Shown here piece after piece: positions 49,401-63,300 of a DNA stretch of 64,000 bases; position 1 is the first letter of the stretch; every line of letters begins with the position of its first letter. Location of the stretch: NCBI GenBank assembly GCA_038093515.1, contig JBBPSI010000133.1, positions 1-64,000 of the forward strand, in the 5' to 3' direction. This DNA is from Butyriboletus loyo. Taxonomy: Eukaryota > Basidiomycota > Agaricomycetes > Boletales > Boletaceae. The position numbers were made by a program, and so were the translations under genes. The notes beneath the pieces are model-generated. The model was not told where the DNA came from, did not search any database, and saw only the letters and a list, made by a program, of their open reading frames with translations.

Positions 49401-51958
49401 GATCATCGAATCCTTTGACAGAGGCCACTGCGCAATATCCAAACGTGACTATTCCGGCCACGCAGAGCGCGTGCTCAGCAGTAAACTTGTCAAGGTAAGA
49501 CTCATTGTCGTGGGTTAGGTCGTACATGATCGCGTGCGGAATGGAACCGTGGAGAGGCGTAACGATACATGGGCGAGTGGGTCCTGTACCGAATGGTGGA
49601 GCTAGCTCTTGCGCACTCGTTAAGCAGGCCTCATCCATCGATCCTACAAGCGAACACAGGCACCAAGTAGGTTAATGTGAGCACAGGGTAAAGTCAAAAG
49701 CATACCCATCGGCTTCCCTAATCCATATCGATACATGATCCTTGAGAATTCCTTTGGATCCCACGCATTCCCGGCTTCTCTGACCAAGCTATTGACTCCC
49801 AGTTTCCTCACGAACAGTAGATCCATCTCTTCGCTCCCAGTAAAGAGCTCCGCGCAGACATATAGATTTGGGTTCACTTTCCGCGCAGCATCGAGCATGG
49901 CGGTCCCGACATGCAAAGGAGTCGAATGACAGTTATCGATGCGAAACCCATCGAATATTGTCGCGAGAGAGGTGACATAGGAGGTTACGAATTCCCATAA
50001 CCATGGATTGTCCGAAGGGGAGGAACCATAGCGAAGCTTCACGCAATCGCCCCAGACAATGACTTCGCGGCGCAAGTACGCTTTAGAAGGCGGGAGAGCA
50101 AAGTTTACCAATGGATCAGCATTCCATATCCACCCATTATTCGCAACGGAATATAAAGAAGGGTTGGATCCAAACCCGGGCAGACGCGTGAAGTAAGGTT
50201 CAACCAGGGGTGAACTAGCCAAGACCATGTCAGCTCTCGTCGCATGAAGAACGGAGCGCACGTACGTTTTAGAAATTTCTCCGAGTTTGGGACCATTCAA
50301 GTCGAGTCGGATGTACTTCAGTCTATTCTTGATCATGTCCAGCGCTATTCGCGTATCTTCTTCCCATTCAGCGTAGAGTGGTACGTTCAAAACGTCAACA
50401 ACCCGTTCCCAGCGCTCCGCCAATGCTCGATGATCATCCGCATTGTGCAGGAACGCGGCTTTCATGATTCCAGCAGCTACATCACCGTTGATATGCGCAC
50501 AGTATCGCGAAGATAGTGCACCCAGACCACGGATCGAACCGGATGACCGTACAATATCGGCAATCGCAGGTGCAGATTTGTCATCGACATCCTCGCCATT
50601 CCAAGGCACGATTGAATTGGACGACAATGCACTGAGGATGGCGGCTGTCTCCTCTTGTACGTCCAAGACATAAAACTGCCACAGTTCCTTTGACCTCAAA
50701 TGATCTTCCAAAGCACTCATGAGCGTGTCTATGTCTCTCTGGGAAGTGACACGCGTGGGCAGTCCACTGCCCTGGAGTGACCCTGAGAATTCGAGGATTG
50801 CGTCATCCAGTTCTAATGCAGGAGTTAGGTGAGGAGTATTTGAAGGGCTGTAGCCTAAACTTTCGATGAGAACATCAAAATACTTGGCTCGCCTAGGACT
50901 CACCTGCTTCTGGATGATGGACGAGCCACTCGCTGTCGCTGGCAGTATGGTTAAGCACCACATCTGTTAGATTCAAGAGGCCATATTCTTCCTTGGCTAC
51001 TCGCAGAGTGGCTTCTATGATAGAAGTGGCCGCCAATGGTTCAACTGGGGTATCGAAAACACCAAGGTCATAGTTGTTTTGATCCTTGATAGAGTACGGG
51101 CTATCACTAGCGCCGCGCACCTGGAGAGGAGTCCAGTGCAACATGGTATAACCGCGATTACTAGCTTCCTGAAAGTGCCTCTTCCATTGTGCGATAGGGC
51201 CCATCCATTTCGATATGACTGTCAACATTGCGAGTCCATCGAGAGGTAAGTTGACGTGTTCTGGCAAGATTTGTGCCCCTCTATCCGAAGGCAAGAGCGG
51301 CTTGAGATCAGCGGAGAGGATATCTGAGCGTGCAGGGACGCGGAGGATTGGGTCGACATTGAAGTAGCCTTCCCTACCTTTAATACGTTGACCGGGCAAA
51401 TCGCCATCGTATTCAACCCAGTAGACGAATGCACCGGCATGGGATATGGGGAGATCGACTTGGATGGGCTTGGCAAAGTCGATGGGCAGTCTGAATGCAT
51501 AGATCAGTCATGCGAACCAGTCGATTACACATGCTCACTTTCGGTCTGCGAACCTGTCCCGCTCGAACGAGCCACCGTCAAGAGGGAAGTTAGTTCTAAA
51601 TACACCATTCTTCGAGGCAGGTGTCCCCGCGTCCAGAGAGACGCGTAAGATGTAAGGGACATAGGCCGGTGGGAGACGGATGTACTGTGGGGTCGCAGAT
51701 AAGTGGGTATCCAAGTGAAATGCTTGGCCGACTCGCCGATCGCTGTTTGTTGGGCCCGCCATCGGGATCGAGTCTAAGTTCGTAAACGCGGATAGGCTGT
51801 TCGTATTGTGATCGTTCGCTTGAAAAGAACTCTTTGCCCTCGTCTGCGGGTGTCCTCGGAGTGTGTGGCGCGTTATCAATTTCATCCGGGCCATGTTGAG
51901 CTTCCGACAAGGAAAGATCTAGTCTTTGCGATGGGGTATCCTTGAGCAGCTTTGGCAT
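46486..51958 (-). CDS. GDB1: glycogen debranching enzyme
   Basis: Bifunctional 4-alpha-glucanotransferase / amylo-alpha-1,6-glucosidase that removes glycogen branch points in the cytosol. It begins MPKLLKDTPSQRLDLSLSEA. Key blocks: VYELRLDPDGGPNKQRS, YIRLPPAYVPYILRVSLDAG, NGVFRTNFPLDGGSFERDRF, GYTMLHWTPLQVRGASDSPY, LLNLTDVVLNHTASDSEWL, the GH13 nucleophile in IFDGFRIDNCHSTPLHVG and the acid in LYVCAELFTGSEEMD. The C-terminal GH133 half includes FSAEWARCWGRDVFISLRGL, EHNAGPNLDAQMKDAGFDID, and QGPEWGWPLGYFLRAYLLF. The end reads AWSASTLLDFLEEVVKYS. More than ten short introns. The second exon junction (51685-51736) must use a GC donor (GCGAGT) to join NKQRS to YIRLPP. The gene is complete. Confidence 0.93.
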
Positions 51959-52897
51959 GGCAGAAGCGATGAGGAAGAAAGAAAATCGTGGCGGGCGTGC
52001 GGTCTTTATATGATTGTGTTTCCCATTTCATTGTCAGTCTGAATCTTTTTGCAACGCTGGCCTACGCCGTGACACCGTGACGTCAGCGAAAGCGACCTGT
52101 GAAAATATATCCTTTTCTGGAAATATATACCTGACGGCATTAGTTCGGGTCATACCATTACCTCAGCAAAAATCCAAACAGGTTCACTGAACAAATGTCA
52201 ACACATTTTCTAACCAACAGAAGAGCTCATCCGAGTCCCCACAAGCCAGAAACACACCCGCGCTCGCAAAGTTCAGAACGCGAGACATTGCGATCATCGA
52301 CGTCTTTAAATCCTTCTGGTTAAGTAGTAGTGTCCGCTGTAAAGATGTGAAGAGGGGAAAAAAAAGTACAAGCAAATGTTCAACGCCGTCCGTCGGATCA
52401 GTCACCCAACCCATCCGACCATCCACTGCACTCCATCCCGCAGCCTGCCCATCATGCCAGCTATGAGACGTCAAATGCGAAATCAAACAAACGAGATGCC
52501 CAGATGCCTCCAGAGTCCAGAACCTCGACGAACAATGACAACACAGACAACGACGGACGACGTGACGGAGTACAAAAACAGTGCTGAAAGAGAGAATGTA
52601 AGCAACGAGATCGTATGATAGACGAGTCGATAAGTCCTTGTTTGGACGGAAGTGGGGTAAGATGAACATGCATGAATAGGATAGAGTAGAGAGTCCGAGC
52701 GGATCGATTCCATTGGATAGGTCTGGGAATATTCTGGGTGGACAACGACTTCCTAGATCAGGTCGAGCATGAGAGTAGGCGTGGTGATTTAGGGTAGTCC
52801 GAGTCGGGGGCGAAAAAAGAAAAACAAGGACTGCTCATAAATTACATCAACACATCTTACGACTGCTAGCTTCGGGTGGAACCCGTACCTCAAGGAT
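51959..52897. other. intergenic space between GDB1 and ZDS-like gene
   Basis: 939 bp. The part near 51959-52130 should be the debranching-enzyme promoter. A reverse-strand frame at 52184-52669 has a cysteine-rich, hydrophobic composition with no known family, and most of the span is likely the 3' side of GDB1's neighbour. I do not support a gene here. Confidence 0.5.
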
Positions 52898-55690
52898 TCA
52901 CAATCGTCGCTGTTGTTGGTAAACAGCAAGTGGTACATCCTCCTCCTCGCCTCTCGACATAGGCACACTTCCGATACTTGCTCTCGGTCTCCCATTCGGC
53001 GACGATGCGACCGCATGAGCACTGACGGTTTTCCTCGCCTTCCCATCTGGAGATAGTGGAACGCCAGAACTTACTGTGGCCGATAGCGAGCGCGCCGAGC
53101 CTCTTGAAGGTGGTGATCGACCAGGGCCGGGTGGCGACGGAGAATACCTGTTATAGTTTTGAGAAGGTGGAGATCGAGAGCGATGCGTTGGAACAGCTTG
53201 TGGGGGGAAATCAGCCTGAAGAGGTCCGTTTGGAGGCGGAGAAGAGGACAATGACTGCCGGATACGTGGCACTGCCGCTGGCGAAGCAGGTAACAAGTTT
53301 GGCGCAGGTGACATTGCACCAGGCGGAAGATGTGGATCCATGCCTGCGGAATACGTGTACGGAGTAGGCTCGGGTTCAGCCATTGCTTGGGGCTGATTGA
53401 GAGGAGGACTGGACTGTCGATGTATGCGCGGAGCAGCAACAGCGCCAGATGATGGCGAAGGTGACCCATAGCTGTGCCCTGGTCCATGGTATTCCTGTTC
53501 CATAACCCGGTGCTGCATCTCGTACTGAGGACCTTTGACTAGCATCTCTCCCGCGCGTCGAGAACCCTGTTGTGTGGGGTTCGGTTTCGTCAAGGTGCCT
53601 CGCCGAGACCTTTCCTTCTGCTGCTGCTGTTGAAGCTGTAGTTCCCTCTCCCTCTCGCGCTCCCTTTCTTTCTGTTCCCCCTCATGTTCTTGTTTCTCCC
53701 GCTCCAAGCGTTCCCTTTCCGCCCCTTGTCGCTCCTCTGCCTCTCGTCTCTCCGCTTCCTCTTCCTCCTGCTCGGAGACTTGCTGCACTGAGGCTTCACC
53801 TACTATTCCTTGGGAAGGGGGCACCGCTGGCGTCGGATTCTGAGATTTGTTGATGACACCCAGATACCAAAACATCAAATTACTGATCAACACCTGCTCA
53901 TAAAGGGGCCTTCTCGGATTCGCCAGTTTGATGTGACTTAAGCGATAAATCGCGCGTTCAACATGGATCGGGTACCTTGCATACGGTCCTTGAAGGCCCG
54001 GCTGTGGAGAGGGAGACGTAGGTAACACCTTTGACGATTTGGACGTGCCAAGGAGGGCAGCGGCCGTTTCGCGTCCCGACCCCGTGAACCCAGCCTGAGG
54101 AGACGAATCGTCCTGCTTCTTCTTGCTGCTGAACAATGAGCCAAAGAAACCGCTTTCCTTCTCCTTTTCTTTCTCTGCTCGCTGAGCCTCCTTCTCACGA
54201 TCTCGTTCCGCTTTCGCAGTCTTCTTCCCGTTCTTATCGCTGCTGCCCCATTTACCAAAGAGCCCTCTCCTATCCTTTTCCTTCTTTTGCGCAAGACTGG
54301 CTAGCTTTTCTGTGGTGACATGGGTGTCGACTAACGTCGAGACCACTGCGGTCTCAACCGTGGTTGATACAAGAGTGGTGTCGGGTGAAGGTGTGCGAGG
54401 GGTCTCTTCTATTGATGCAGCAAGGCCGAGTCGCTGAGGCTGAGGATGCTGTAACCCTGGTTCCGGGGTAGGATACATCAATGGTGGCTCGGGTGCTGCA
54501 TCCGCTGAAGACGATTTTGGGTCATCCGCTGGAAGGGTCAAGGATAACAGAGGGGATTGAGGATTCATGAGCAACTGTATAGAGCGCACGATTTCGCTCT
54601 CGGGATCTTCCCTAGTATATGCGTTATATGTCGATGTTTCTTCGCCATAGGTATCAGATCGATGGGATGTACGTTCGTCACTAGTGATGCTCTCATTAGA
54701 AAAGGTACGAGGGCGTTTGAAGTGCTCAGAGTTATCGCCCTGCTCGCTTGCGTGATCGTTTGAGGACAGGTCACTCGACGTGCGTGGTTCTGTAACCTTG
54801 GCCGTAGGCCGACGCCGGCGTGCCGAAAATCCAAGTCCTTCCCTGTCCGCGGATATTGACCCCTTGCGAATTTTAGTTCGCGCAGCACGGCGGAGGATTA
54901 AACCAGGAGGAGGAACGATGATTGGCGCATCAGCTTCATCCGGCATGGGGGGAATGTCATCCATCTTGTCGATGGCTGCATGAGATGCGAAAACAGCTTT
55001 GAGCCAACACCGTTGTGAGTACTATACCACGGCGCTTCACTGACCTGAAGGTGAGACGTTGAGACTGAGACTCCGTCTGAGGACTGTCCTGAATTTTGAA
55101 GGATCACCGTCTTTGGTCGCCTCTTCCGCGAGCTCCTCGAGACGTTGCAGATCACTTATAGTGAGTTGGGGACCGGCATTGGCCAAGGCGGTGCGATTGC
55201 GCCGAATTGGAACGATGGTTTCTTCTTCGACGTCATCATTCTCAGAAGGTTTGTACTGCCTGCTGAGCATTGAACGTTTGCGCTCGAGGCCGGGGGAGGA
55301 GGAGGTTAATGATCGACCTAGGGCATTTGAGCCTTCCGATGGGGGCGTGCAGGAGTGTTCCTTGAGGAAGGCGCGAAACTCGGCAGGGGCAATCTCAGGG
55401 TGCAGGCGAGCAGGGACCCAGAAGAGATGGAAAGGATCTTCAGAGGAGACGACACGTTCCTCAGAGCTTGAGCTGTCGTCGTGAGAGCCGCTGCTTGAGT
55501 CGCCATCGTTGAGCTGCTGTGTGACAGATGATGCAGACCAGTAGTTTGCAGTCGGGGAAGGGGGTGATGAGGTATGTGGGAGATCAGGGTCAATGATGAG
55601 GGCACCTGGACCGCCTTGCGTTGATGACCTTCGTCTGATGTCGCGGAGGGCTTCGACTTCACGTTGGATCTCGAGCTGGGAAGGTTGCAT
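52898..55690 (-). CDS. ZDS1/ZDS2 family mitotic regulator
   Basis: Large, mostly disordered protein with the Zds_C domain, which in yeast Zds1/Zds2 binds PP2A-Cdc55 and controls mitotic entry and exit. Two exons. Exon 1 starts MQPSQLEIQREVEALRDIRR, then RSSTQGGPGALIIDPDLP, a conserved N-terminal motif, and FHLFWVPARLHPEIAPAEFR. Exon 2 begins AIDKMDDIPPMPDEADAPII. The Zds_C domain lies at about 53860-53975 with YPIHVERAIYRLSHIKLANP, RRPLYEQVLISNLMFWYLG. After it, instead of the usual stop, follow more than 300 residues of Glu/Arg-rich coiled coil and Pro/Ser-rich sequence. Start 55690 is preferred because the conserved motif follows it directly; an in-frame ATG at 55939 would add 83 residues. 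Confidence 0.85.
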
Positions 55691-56133
55691 GGGGCGCTGA
55701 GGGAGGTGGCCGAGGAAAACGTGTGATGGGGGCAGGGAGGGGTTATCGTCGTCGCTGCAGTCGTCGGGGTCGTTGTGATGGAGGGCAAGGAAGAGACGGC
55801 GAGGGACGATGGAATAGGGAAAGTGGACAAGCTGGCGTAAGGGTGCGTTGGCGAGCAGGCCCAGGTTCAAACGGCAACTTGACCTTGTCGAAGTAATTTT
55901 CACAGCGTCGTTTCTTTTTTTTTTCTGTGACTCTGGCAAACGAGGATTTGTACATGTACTGACTATAGAGCATCATCTATGCCAACCAAATCAGTCTGTC
56001 TGCCTCAACCGGACCATTTATCCACCAATGCAGGCACATTATCTACGACGGTCCCGGCCATTGTTTGCCTGGGAAAAGTGTCGCGCATCGAGTAGAAATA
56101 CCTGATTCTGTGAACCGATGGGGCCGTGCGATG

Positions 56134-56458
56134 TCAACGGCCATCAGATTGGCTATTCAGTGCAGCTGCTTCGCGGCGAAGTTCTTGAATAACGGCCTTG
56201 CAGACCATCGCCACATGAACTGAGAGCAAAGGCGCTGACGATTCGCCGAACGTACCGCAAGCGCTTCCGGATTAACCCCACTTTCGATCATGCCTACGCA
56301 TGTCGCGAGCGTCTCTTTGTCGAGCTGCGTATTCAGCAACTGCGAGATGTCGAAGAGGGCTATCGTCGTGAGTCTCCCTCTATGCAGGGTACGGGTTGGA
56401 ACGTACTGTCAAGTGTTTGTTGAGCTGCGGTGATACGATCAGAGTCCTTTGACGACAT
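56134..56458 (-). CDS. MZT1: mitotic-spindle organising protein 1 (MOZART1)
   Basis: Very small protein that binds gamma-tubulin complex subunits and helps recruit and activate them at the spindle pole. Three exons joined by two GT-AG introns: [18 protein letters not shown], then [20 protein letters not shown] with [14 protein letters not shown], then [20 protein letters not shown]. This covers the whole MOZART1 fold (three helices), with the conserved [18 protein letters not shown] core. Both junctions are in phase, which confirms a gene too small to be seen in an unspliced frame. About 70 residues, normal for the family. It lies between the ZDS-like gene and the giant DUF3638 gene, all on the reverse strand. 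Confidence 0.9.
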
Positions 56459-57335
56459 CTTGTCTGAAGCGAACTCAGTTCGTATCGTACACGTACTCAT
56501 TACAAGATAAGGAAATGTTGACCAGGCCAATCAAATTATGTTTATTTAATATTTATATAATTCTTATTCGGATTCAGGTTTATACACTGTTCACAGTCAT
56601 CGCCTACCATCGCCCTGGGTGCATGCTAATCCAGCGTGACATTTGAGCCTTCACAGAGCAATTCCTTACACTCCACCTCCCCTTACATCCACATCTAGCT
56701 GCCCGTCCCCCACCGCTCTCTCGGTCTCGTAGTACACAGTGCTGCTCAAAGATTGCAAGCTGTGTAGCTCAGTGTTACTGTGGACACCTCGGTCTTCGGC
56801 GTGGAAGGATCGTGTGTTGTGGTCGTTGTTGCCGACGTCGCTGGTGCCCGGCGGGTTCGAGGTGAGTACAAGGATCGACAAACGAACACATACGGAGTTG
56901 TTGAGCCCTGGGGTTTTCTGTCTCGAAGCCGGGGCAGAATATGAGTGTTTTCACGGTCGTACGGCGAGTCATGATGATCAGGTTGACGGTCCTCCCAGCG
57001 CGGTAATGTGTGTGGTCTGAGATACGCTCGGCCTTGATGTGAGTTCGAGGAAAGAATCCCTGGTTATCTATCAGAGGAAATAGGCCAGTTTTTTTATCCT
57101 TGTTTGTTGTTCCATGGAGCTCTCGAAGCCCCTCGTCGGACATTACATGCAGTTATCTTGTCTACGTAGTGATATATCGTGGCACAGGAACCTACAACAA
57201 GAGTACAAGCAGACTACATAGTGGGAGAACGAACGCGCGGACAAGGCTGCAAAAGAGATGATGAATCCTCAGTCAACATTCTTAGCTGTCAGAAAACTCA
57301 CCAATGCTCGCCATTAACGGGAAATTCATCGTCCA
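56459..57335. other. 3' region of giant gene, doubtful small ORF
   Basis: A reverse-strand frame at 56775-57143 (122 residues, starting MSDEGLRELHGTTNKDKK) is followed by a possible short intron and a Thr/Ser-rich tail, but I find no phase-consistent spliced model that looks natural and no family. I leave it as unsupported. The rest is the 3' flank of the DUF3638 gene and the promoter of MZT1 (56459 onwards). Confidence 0.4.
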
Positions 57336-60300
57336 TCAGCACATAGACACTGTTGTAGATGCAGGAGGGTTGTGACCAGACACAGCCGACGTTGTTCCCT
57401 GAAAGTCTTTCTCCGTTAGTGGCTGCCCTTGAAAAAATTTGCCCATGTGCGTGTGTGTGAAGGGTCGCCCTCTGTTCCGAATGGCAAGTAGCGCCCACAC
57501 GCAAGGCAGCGGCGAACCTGAGAACCTGATTTCGTTCTCTTCGAAACTACCAGGGATGTCGAACAGATTCCACCGGAGTGCTGCATCGTTTGGCGAATCC
57601 GTCGTAGGTACATCAAGGAAACGACATAGTCGGATGTACGCTTGATAGTCTCTGAGATAGAGCTGCCCAGCAAACACGTTGAGCTGGTCAATCAGAGCCC
57701 AAGGTGGAGTCCAGTCGGAGGGCAAGGGAGGGATGGAATAAAGTTTGAGATCGTCGGATGGTTTCATTCTCTGGGATGTGCGGGGTGCATACACATGAAG
57801 GTGGACGTATTCGCTTGCCCTGATGCATGGCATCAAGAGATCAGCCTCAACTGGGCTCAGCAGAACGAGTACTTGGTCGCGATCCTTCAGGGGTTTACGG
57901 GAGAGAATCCACTGGATAGGTCGAAGATATTGATCTATGGTCCCGAGAGTGGAGTCGGGTTTGATCGTATTACAGAAGTCCGCCGTCGCCAAGATAAATG
58001 GGCTCCAGACGTCTGCATCACGGGTAGCTGCAGAACTATTTTCGAGCGTTGTGAAGACGGGATAAAACGCGCTAGCGGAGTGCAATGGAGGAAGATCACC
58101 AGTGTTCACGAATTTGACGACGTCTGGATGAAGGTAATGTCTCGTCGGTATTGCCCTGGGAGGTAGCTCCACCTCTCGTTCACGCTCCCGCTCACGGTTA
58201 ACCTCCCGTTCTTGCTCTTCTTCCATCTGTGCATTGGGAAGTGATAGAACCCCGAGGTCTTTACAGCGTTGGCGGATCCCTGGCTCCAGCGCTGACAACG
58301 TACGAGGGGCATTTTTAGTGTCACAGGGTGCATATAGATCGACCAGCGATTTCAGTTCTGGCTGAAGCCATACATCCGACAGTTGATCTGGCCCGAGCTC
58401 ATTATTGCAAAAACGGGACCAAGCGTCATATCTCGATTTATGGTTCATGCCTTGTTGTGCCCAGTAAGGAGTTCGTTCGTGTATATCGGTGCAGGTCTCG
58501 TGTATTGCCCAGCATAAAATGTCGATGGTAGACACTTGGGTGTTCGAATCGTTTTTGCCGACCACAGCACGGATGGTCTGGTCAACCCCGAGTGGAGCAA
58601 AGAACATGACCGAGTGGCCATGACCCAACTTGCGCATCCGCATGCAGCCTGAGAATCACAGACCGTGAGACTAGGGGGTCGAATGATGGTGCTGAGACGA
58701 ACCTTGCACCAGATGGTCTTTTGTGACTTTGGGTCCTAGTGTGACAGCTGCTCGGGACCCGACAGGGAGTTTGAGGTCGGTGCCCCTTGTGTGTACATGA
58801 TCCAGATAGACAACGCAACGATCTAACTGCTGAGAAAGCGGCGACGATAGCAATGGCTGAACGATGCCATTTTTCGTGAGTACGCGCAATTCATCATTCT
58901 CATCGAAATATATGGCACCAGCAGCATCGCGGGCGATGTCGAGCCATGCTTCGGCCACTTGACGATTGGTAAGATCGAAGATTTGTGCACCAACATCCAG
59001 CAAGACACGAATTTCGGGCTGCTGCTTGACCACCATTTGGAGGAACTCAACCGTAGTCCGTCGTTTTCCATGCTCGTTAGTTACCATATAAAAGTCATTT
59101 TCGGGCTGAAGAAGGTATGCGAGAACCCTGGCATTAGTCCCTTGCTGGTGGTCGAGGTCGCGCTGAGCAATAGACATGGGCAACAGCCATCGGCCGTCGT
59201 TCGTCCCCGAGAATCCTGGCGCTTGGTTCAACGACCGCATTCAACGACACGAGATAACGTGTGGATTCACTCACCGGTGATAGCCTTTTCCCGTTTCTCT
59301 GCTAAATCCCAACTAGACGTAGAGAGTTTCGAAGGAAATTCTTTGGCTTCCTGTGGGAACACCACCCGCGAGAGGTAGAAATTTATTGCTGCCTGATTTC
59401 GAGCGAAAAGCGGGAATATGACCTTGTCCCATTGCTCCGATGACTTGAGGTTGATCTCGCCGAGTTCCTGAAGCGTGTCCGGCAATGTCTCAGAATCGTA
59501 CTCTTTCACCCAAAGTGCGTATTCCATGGTTGGGTCATCCTGGTCTAGCAAGATTTCGAAAGAAACTCTCAGCTGCTCCTCACTGAGGCCAGTATAGTAG
59601 TAAGATAGGCACGTGAGAATGATAGTAATATCTGGATGGCCGAACTGGGTGTTGGGTGCGGGCACGTCTTTCGCGCGATACGGGATGGCAAACATTGTGG
59701 AGGGCTTCGAACGGTCGGAGTCTCGCGACCGCAGGTCAAGGCCATAGTCAACACGCCATCTCCGCTCCGTGAGAGCAAACAACAGGATGTTGGAGGCCAG
59801 GAGACCACGGAGTAGTAGTAGTCCACTCCACAAATGACTTTGGTGCAAACCCTTAGCGTACTCCTCCACCATGCTGAGTGTATTGGGAACCCGGAGCACT
59901 TCTTCTTCGGATATGAAACTGCGGATCGCGTCATGCAGGGCTGGGGAGATATTTTGAAACTTGAAAACGGGAAGTCGTCCAGCCATCACGTCTTCCGCAA
60001 TTGATGATATTAGGTCTCGACCAATGTCGGAGGCTCGCTCAATGCGAATGTATGGAAACGATCCAGGTGGACCGCGTTCATACTCCATGGATTCAGGGGC
60101 ATATCTCGAAAGGGAATCTGCATGCTTCTTCGCGAGCATGAGGACCTGTTGGGTAATCGTCCATCGATCGGGGTATCCGTCCATGTGTTGCCGGTGGCCG
60201 ATCGTGTAAATCAGTTGGAATCGCGGATGAAGGATCTCGTCGCTCTCGTCCAGGATATCTCGAGCACCCGAATGAATCCACTTCAGAAGACTCAGCCACT

Positions 60301-63300
60301 TGGATGCGCTGTCCAAAGCACCGCGAGCATCCCCACAACGCTCGCTATAATGGCCAACATGAGCAGTATCCTTTTTGATCAAATGGTTTGGTAACTGGCA
60401 AAGCAGTCGAAACATGTTGCCTACATGGCTGTCATCCGGCAGCTGTGTTAAATACTCAGCTGTACCAAACGATCATAGACAAAACACCCGTGCTCACCGA
60501 TTGAGCTGTCGTGATGTGCCGGTAAATCAATTTCTGAAGCTCCGGTAACGGGTTGGTGAAAGGTTTGCCTGTACGTATCTGCTCCTCCACACTCATCAAC
60601 TTGAGTGACACGACATGCTCGGGCTGGACGAGTAAAATTCCATGCTCAGCCATGCATTGAAACATGAGCTTGTGTAAACCATCGATTTGAAGGCTGATCA
60701 ATTCGTGATTCTGGTTGTACTCGAGGGTACGAGTGAAGGGCAGGTGGTATATTGGCCTGTTAGCGAGTCCGCCGAGGCGAGAAACGAGTGATTCGAACAT
60801 TTGGACCGTCAGTGCTTTTGGAACAATGACACGGACAAGCTGTTTGCCATCAGCGAGAGTGGCAGCAGCGATGGGAGTGATCACAGATGATTTCCCCTCG
60901 CCCATGTTGACCTGGATTACAGTGTTTTCCCCGGATTGTGGGGACATCATCTCCATTGCGGCCACTACCTGAGTGCGACGAATGAGAAAATTTCCCTGAA
61001 TCTGACACAAGCAAACAGCACCGTTAGTAGGGACCATCCCTCGGACATCGGAAACGAACCTGGATCAACAGCCAATCTGGGTAGTCTTCAGCGTTCCAAC
61101 CGTCGCATCCTTGGTTCTGCAATTCCATCGAAAGCTCTTCTTCAAGACCATCCAGAGCAAATCGGAGCAATCTCCGGGCACGCTGAAGGTCCAAAAGGAG
61201 TAGAGCTAACGACACCAAGCATTTCTCCCACTGTCCAGGGAGGTCGATCGACGACGTGGATGCGAGATATCGCAAGAGTACATCGGCTGTAATCGGTAAC
61301 CAATGACCAAATCGCTCGAGTACTTGTTCATGCATCTCAGTTGTTGGACCAAGACTCTGCTTGAGGATGGCCAAAGCATCGACGTAGGTTACGCTACAGT
61401 GTGCGTAGTGATTCTTCAGTGGCTGGATGAGAGTCTCCACTGTTACTCCGTGTGGTATTCGGGAATCCTCGCGAACGTGTTGTGCGCTGGCATTAAGGCG
61501 GGTGATGTATGCCCGTTTGATTGAGGGGTTGGTCCGAAGAGAGGAGAATAGTTGGTCCAATGCAAGAGTATTGTTCGATGATGTCTTGTTGCCCTTGTAG
61601 CTATCGCGGAAGAAAAAGCTACTACGGGGCGGTAGTTCTGGCGCCGGTCGGCTTGAAAGCAGCTGATCGACTGTGATCTGTAACAGTGTATGCTTGTTGG
61701 GAATATATCCCAGAGACGAGACCGGGGGTTGAAGAGTGGGTAGTCCGTCTGCGAGGACGCGCATAAGATGTTCCTTGAGATAGAAGTTGCGACGGCAACT
61801 GAAGAATAGTTCTCGGAGGCTGTCTGTTAAACCTGCCACGTCCCAGTAACGAGAATCTAACGAGACCGTTGGAGGAGTATCAGATGTCCAGCCCTTGAGC
61901 AAGCGTTTTACAGCATCATCGACAACACGCTCCTCCGTGTGCTGGTCCCAACCCCACTCAGGCTCCTTGAGAAACCTATAAATATGATACTGCAGGACTT
62001 CCTCAGTGAGACGATATCCATCCAAAATCTCGCAGCCAACATGGATCTGTGGGTCGCCTAAATCAGATTGCGAATGCTTAGCAAATGCTATGAGCATTGA
62101 GAGGAAGGTGGCTTGATGGTATGGTGAACAGTACGCCATTTCGGGAAGTAAGAATAACAGCTGAAAACGCCGACGAGTTCCCTCCCTCTTCTCCATGTCG
62201 TGTACCTTGTTCAGTAGTGTCGGCACAAGATCGGGATTCGATATTCCCGGGTCGTCGTGCAGAAAGGGTTCAGTATCAGTATCACTACCGACATTGTCGT
62301 TCCACAGTTCTGCCCAGTTCGATATAATATTTAAAATGAGCACACTGGAGGGCCAGCGGTGAACGGCAGATGCTGCAGTGGAGGCGACATCCTGAAGCTC
62401 CGAGTCCGAATCTAGGGTCAAGTAGTCATTGTAGTCACAGTCTTCCAGGGATGGTTCAGTGGCGTTCGGGGGAAATAGATACGCAGCTCGTCGCGCTGCA
62501 CGCTTGTCTGCTACACCGACGGGTTCTTTGTCATATGCACTGCGATTCCAGTAATATCTATGAAGGATTTCCTGGTATGCAGAATTGATTTGAGGATATT
62601 GAGTTGAAGTCCAGTTGTCATCGAGAGCTTTGAGTTTCATGATTGAGCGACACCCAGCTGACTGTAAGAGACAAAGTGCTGCTTGAGCACCCGTTTTGCC
62701 TGTCAGTGGATCGGGCCTATAACAGCTAGTCATGGCATGCAGATTGGCAAGATATTGCGTGCTTTCCAAGCTGCCATTCCCCGTCAAGCGGCCCAGTTCA
62801 GCATCCACGTTGTAGATATGATAGGTAGTAGATTCGTTGTCAACCCGAACCCGATGATCGCCATGCTTTTTGAGAGGTCCACGCGGTATGACGATGCGTC
62901 TGGGAATGAGTTCTTCTGGAAGGTGGGTTTTCTGCCGGAGAACCAGGAGGTTATCTAAACCGAACAGTGTCCCAACGCACTGGTCCTCGTCGTAAACCAT
63001 ACCCTTGAAGTCGCGGGACTCAAGTTCTTCCCGCTCATTGACGAAAAAGGATAACCCACAGCGAGGCAATGCAACAGACAATCGCTGCACTGGTACGTGC
63101 TGGAGAGAGTCAATGGGGGACATAGCGATGAGGAGATTGTTGGACCGGTACTTGAGAAATGAGCTGATATCGTTGAAATGACCGAGATTATTGAGAGGGA
63201 TATATTTATATAAATCCTCACGATGGTCGAGATTGTTGAGACACTCAAAAGACTGCGAAACCATTACCCATGTTGGACTTCTGATATCGACAAGGGTCTT

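Noticed and set aside
52184..52669. 161-residue reverse-strand ORF between GDB1 and the ZDS-like gene
   Set aside because: No family, odd Cys/His/Leu-rich composition and no splice or start context; most likely noncoding flank.
56775..57143. 122-residue reverse-strand ORF near MZT1
   Set aside because: No phase-consistent downstream exon gives a natural protein, and it lies in the likely 3' UTR of the giant gene.
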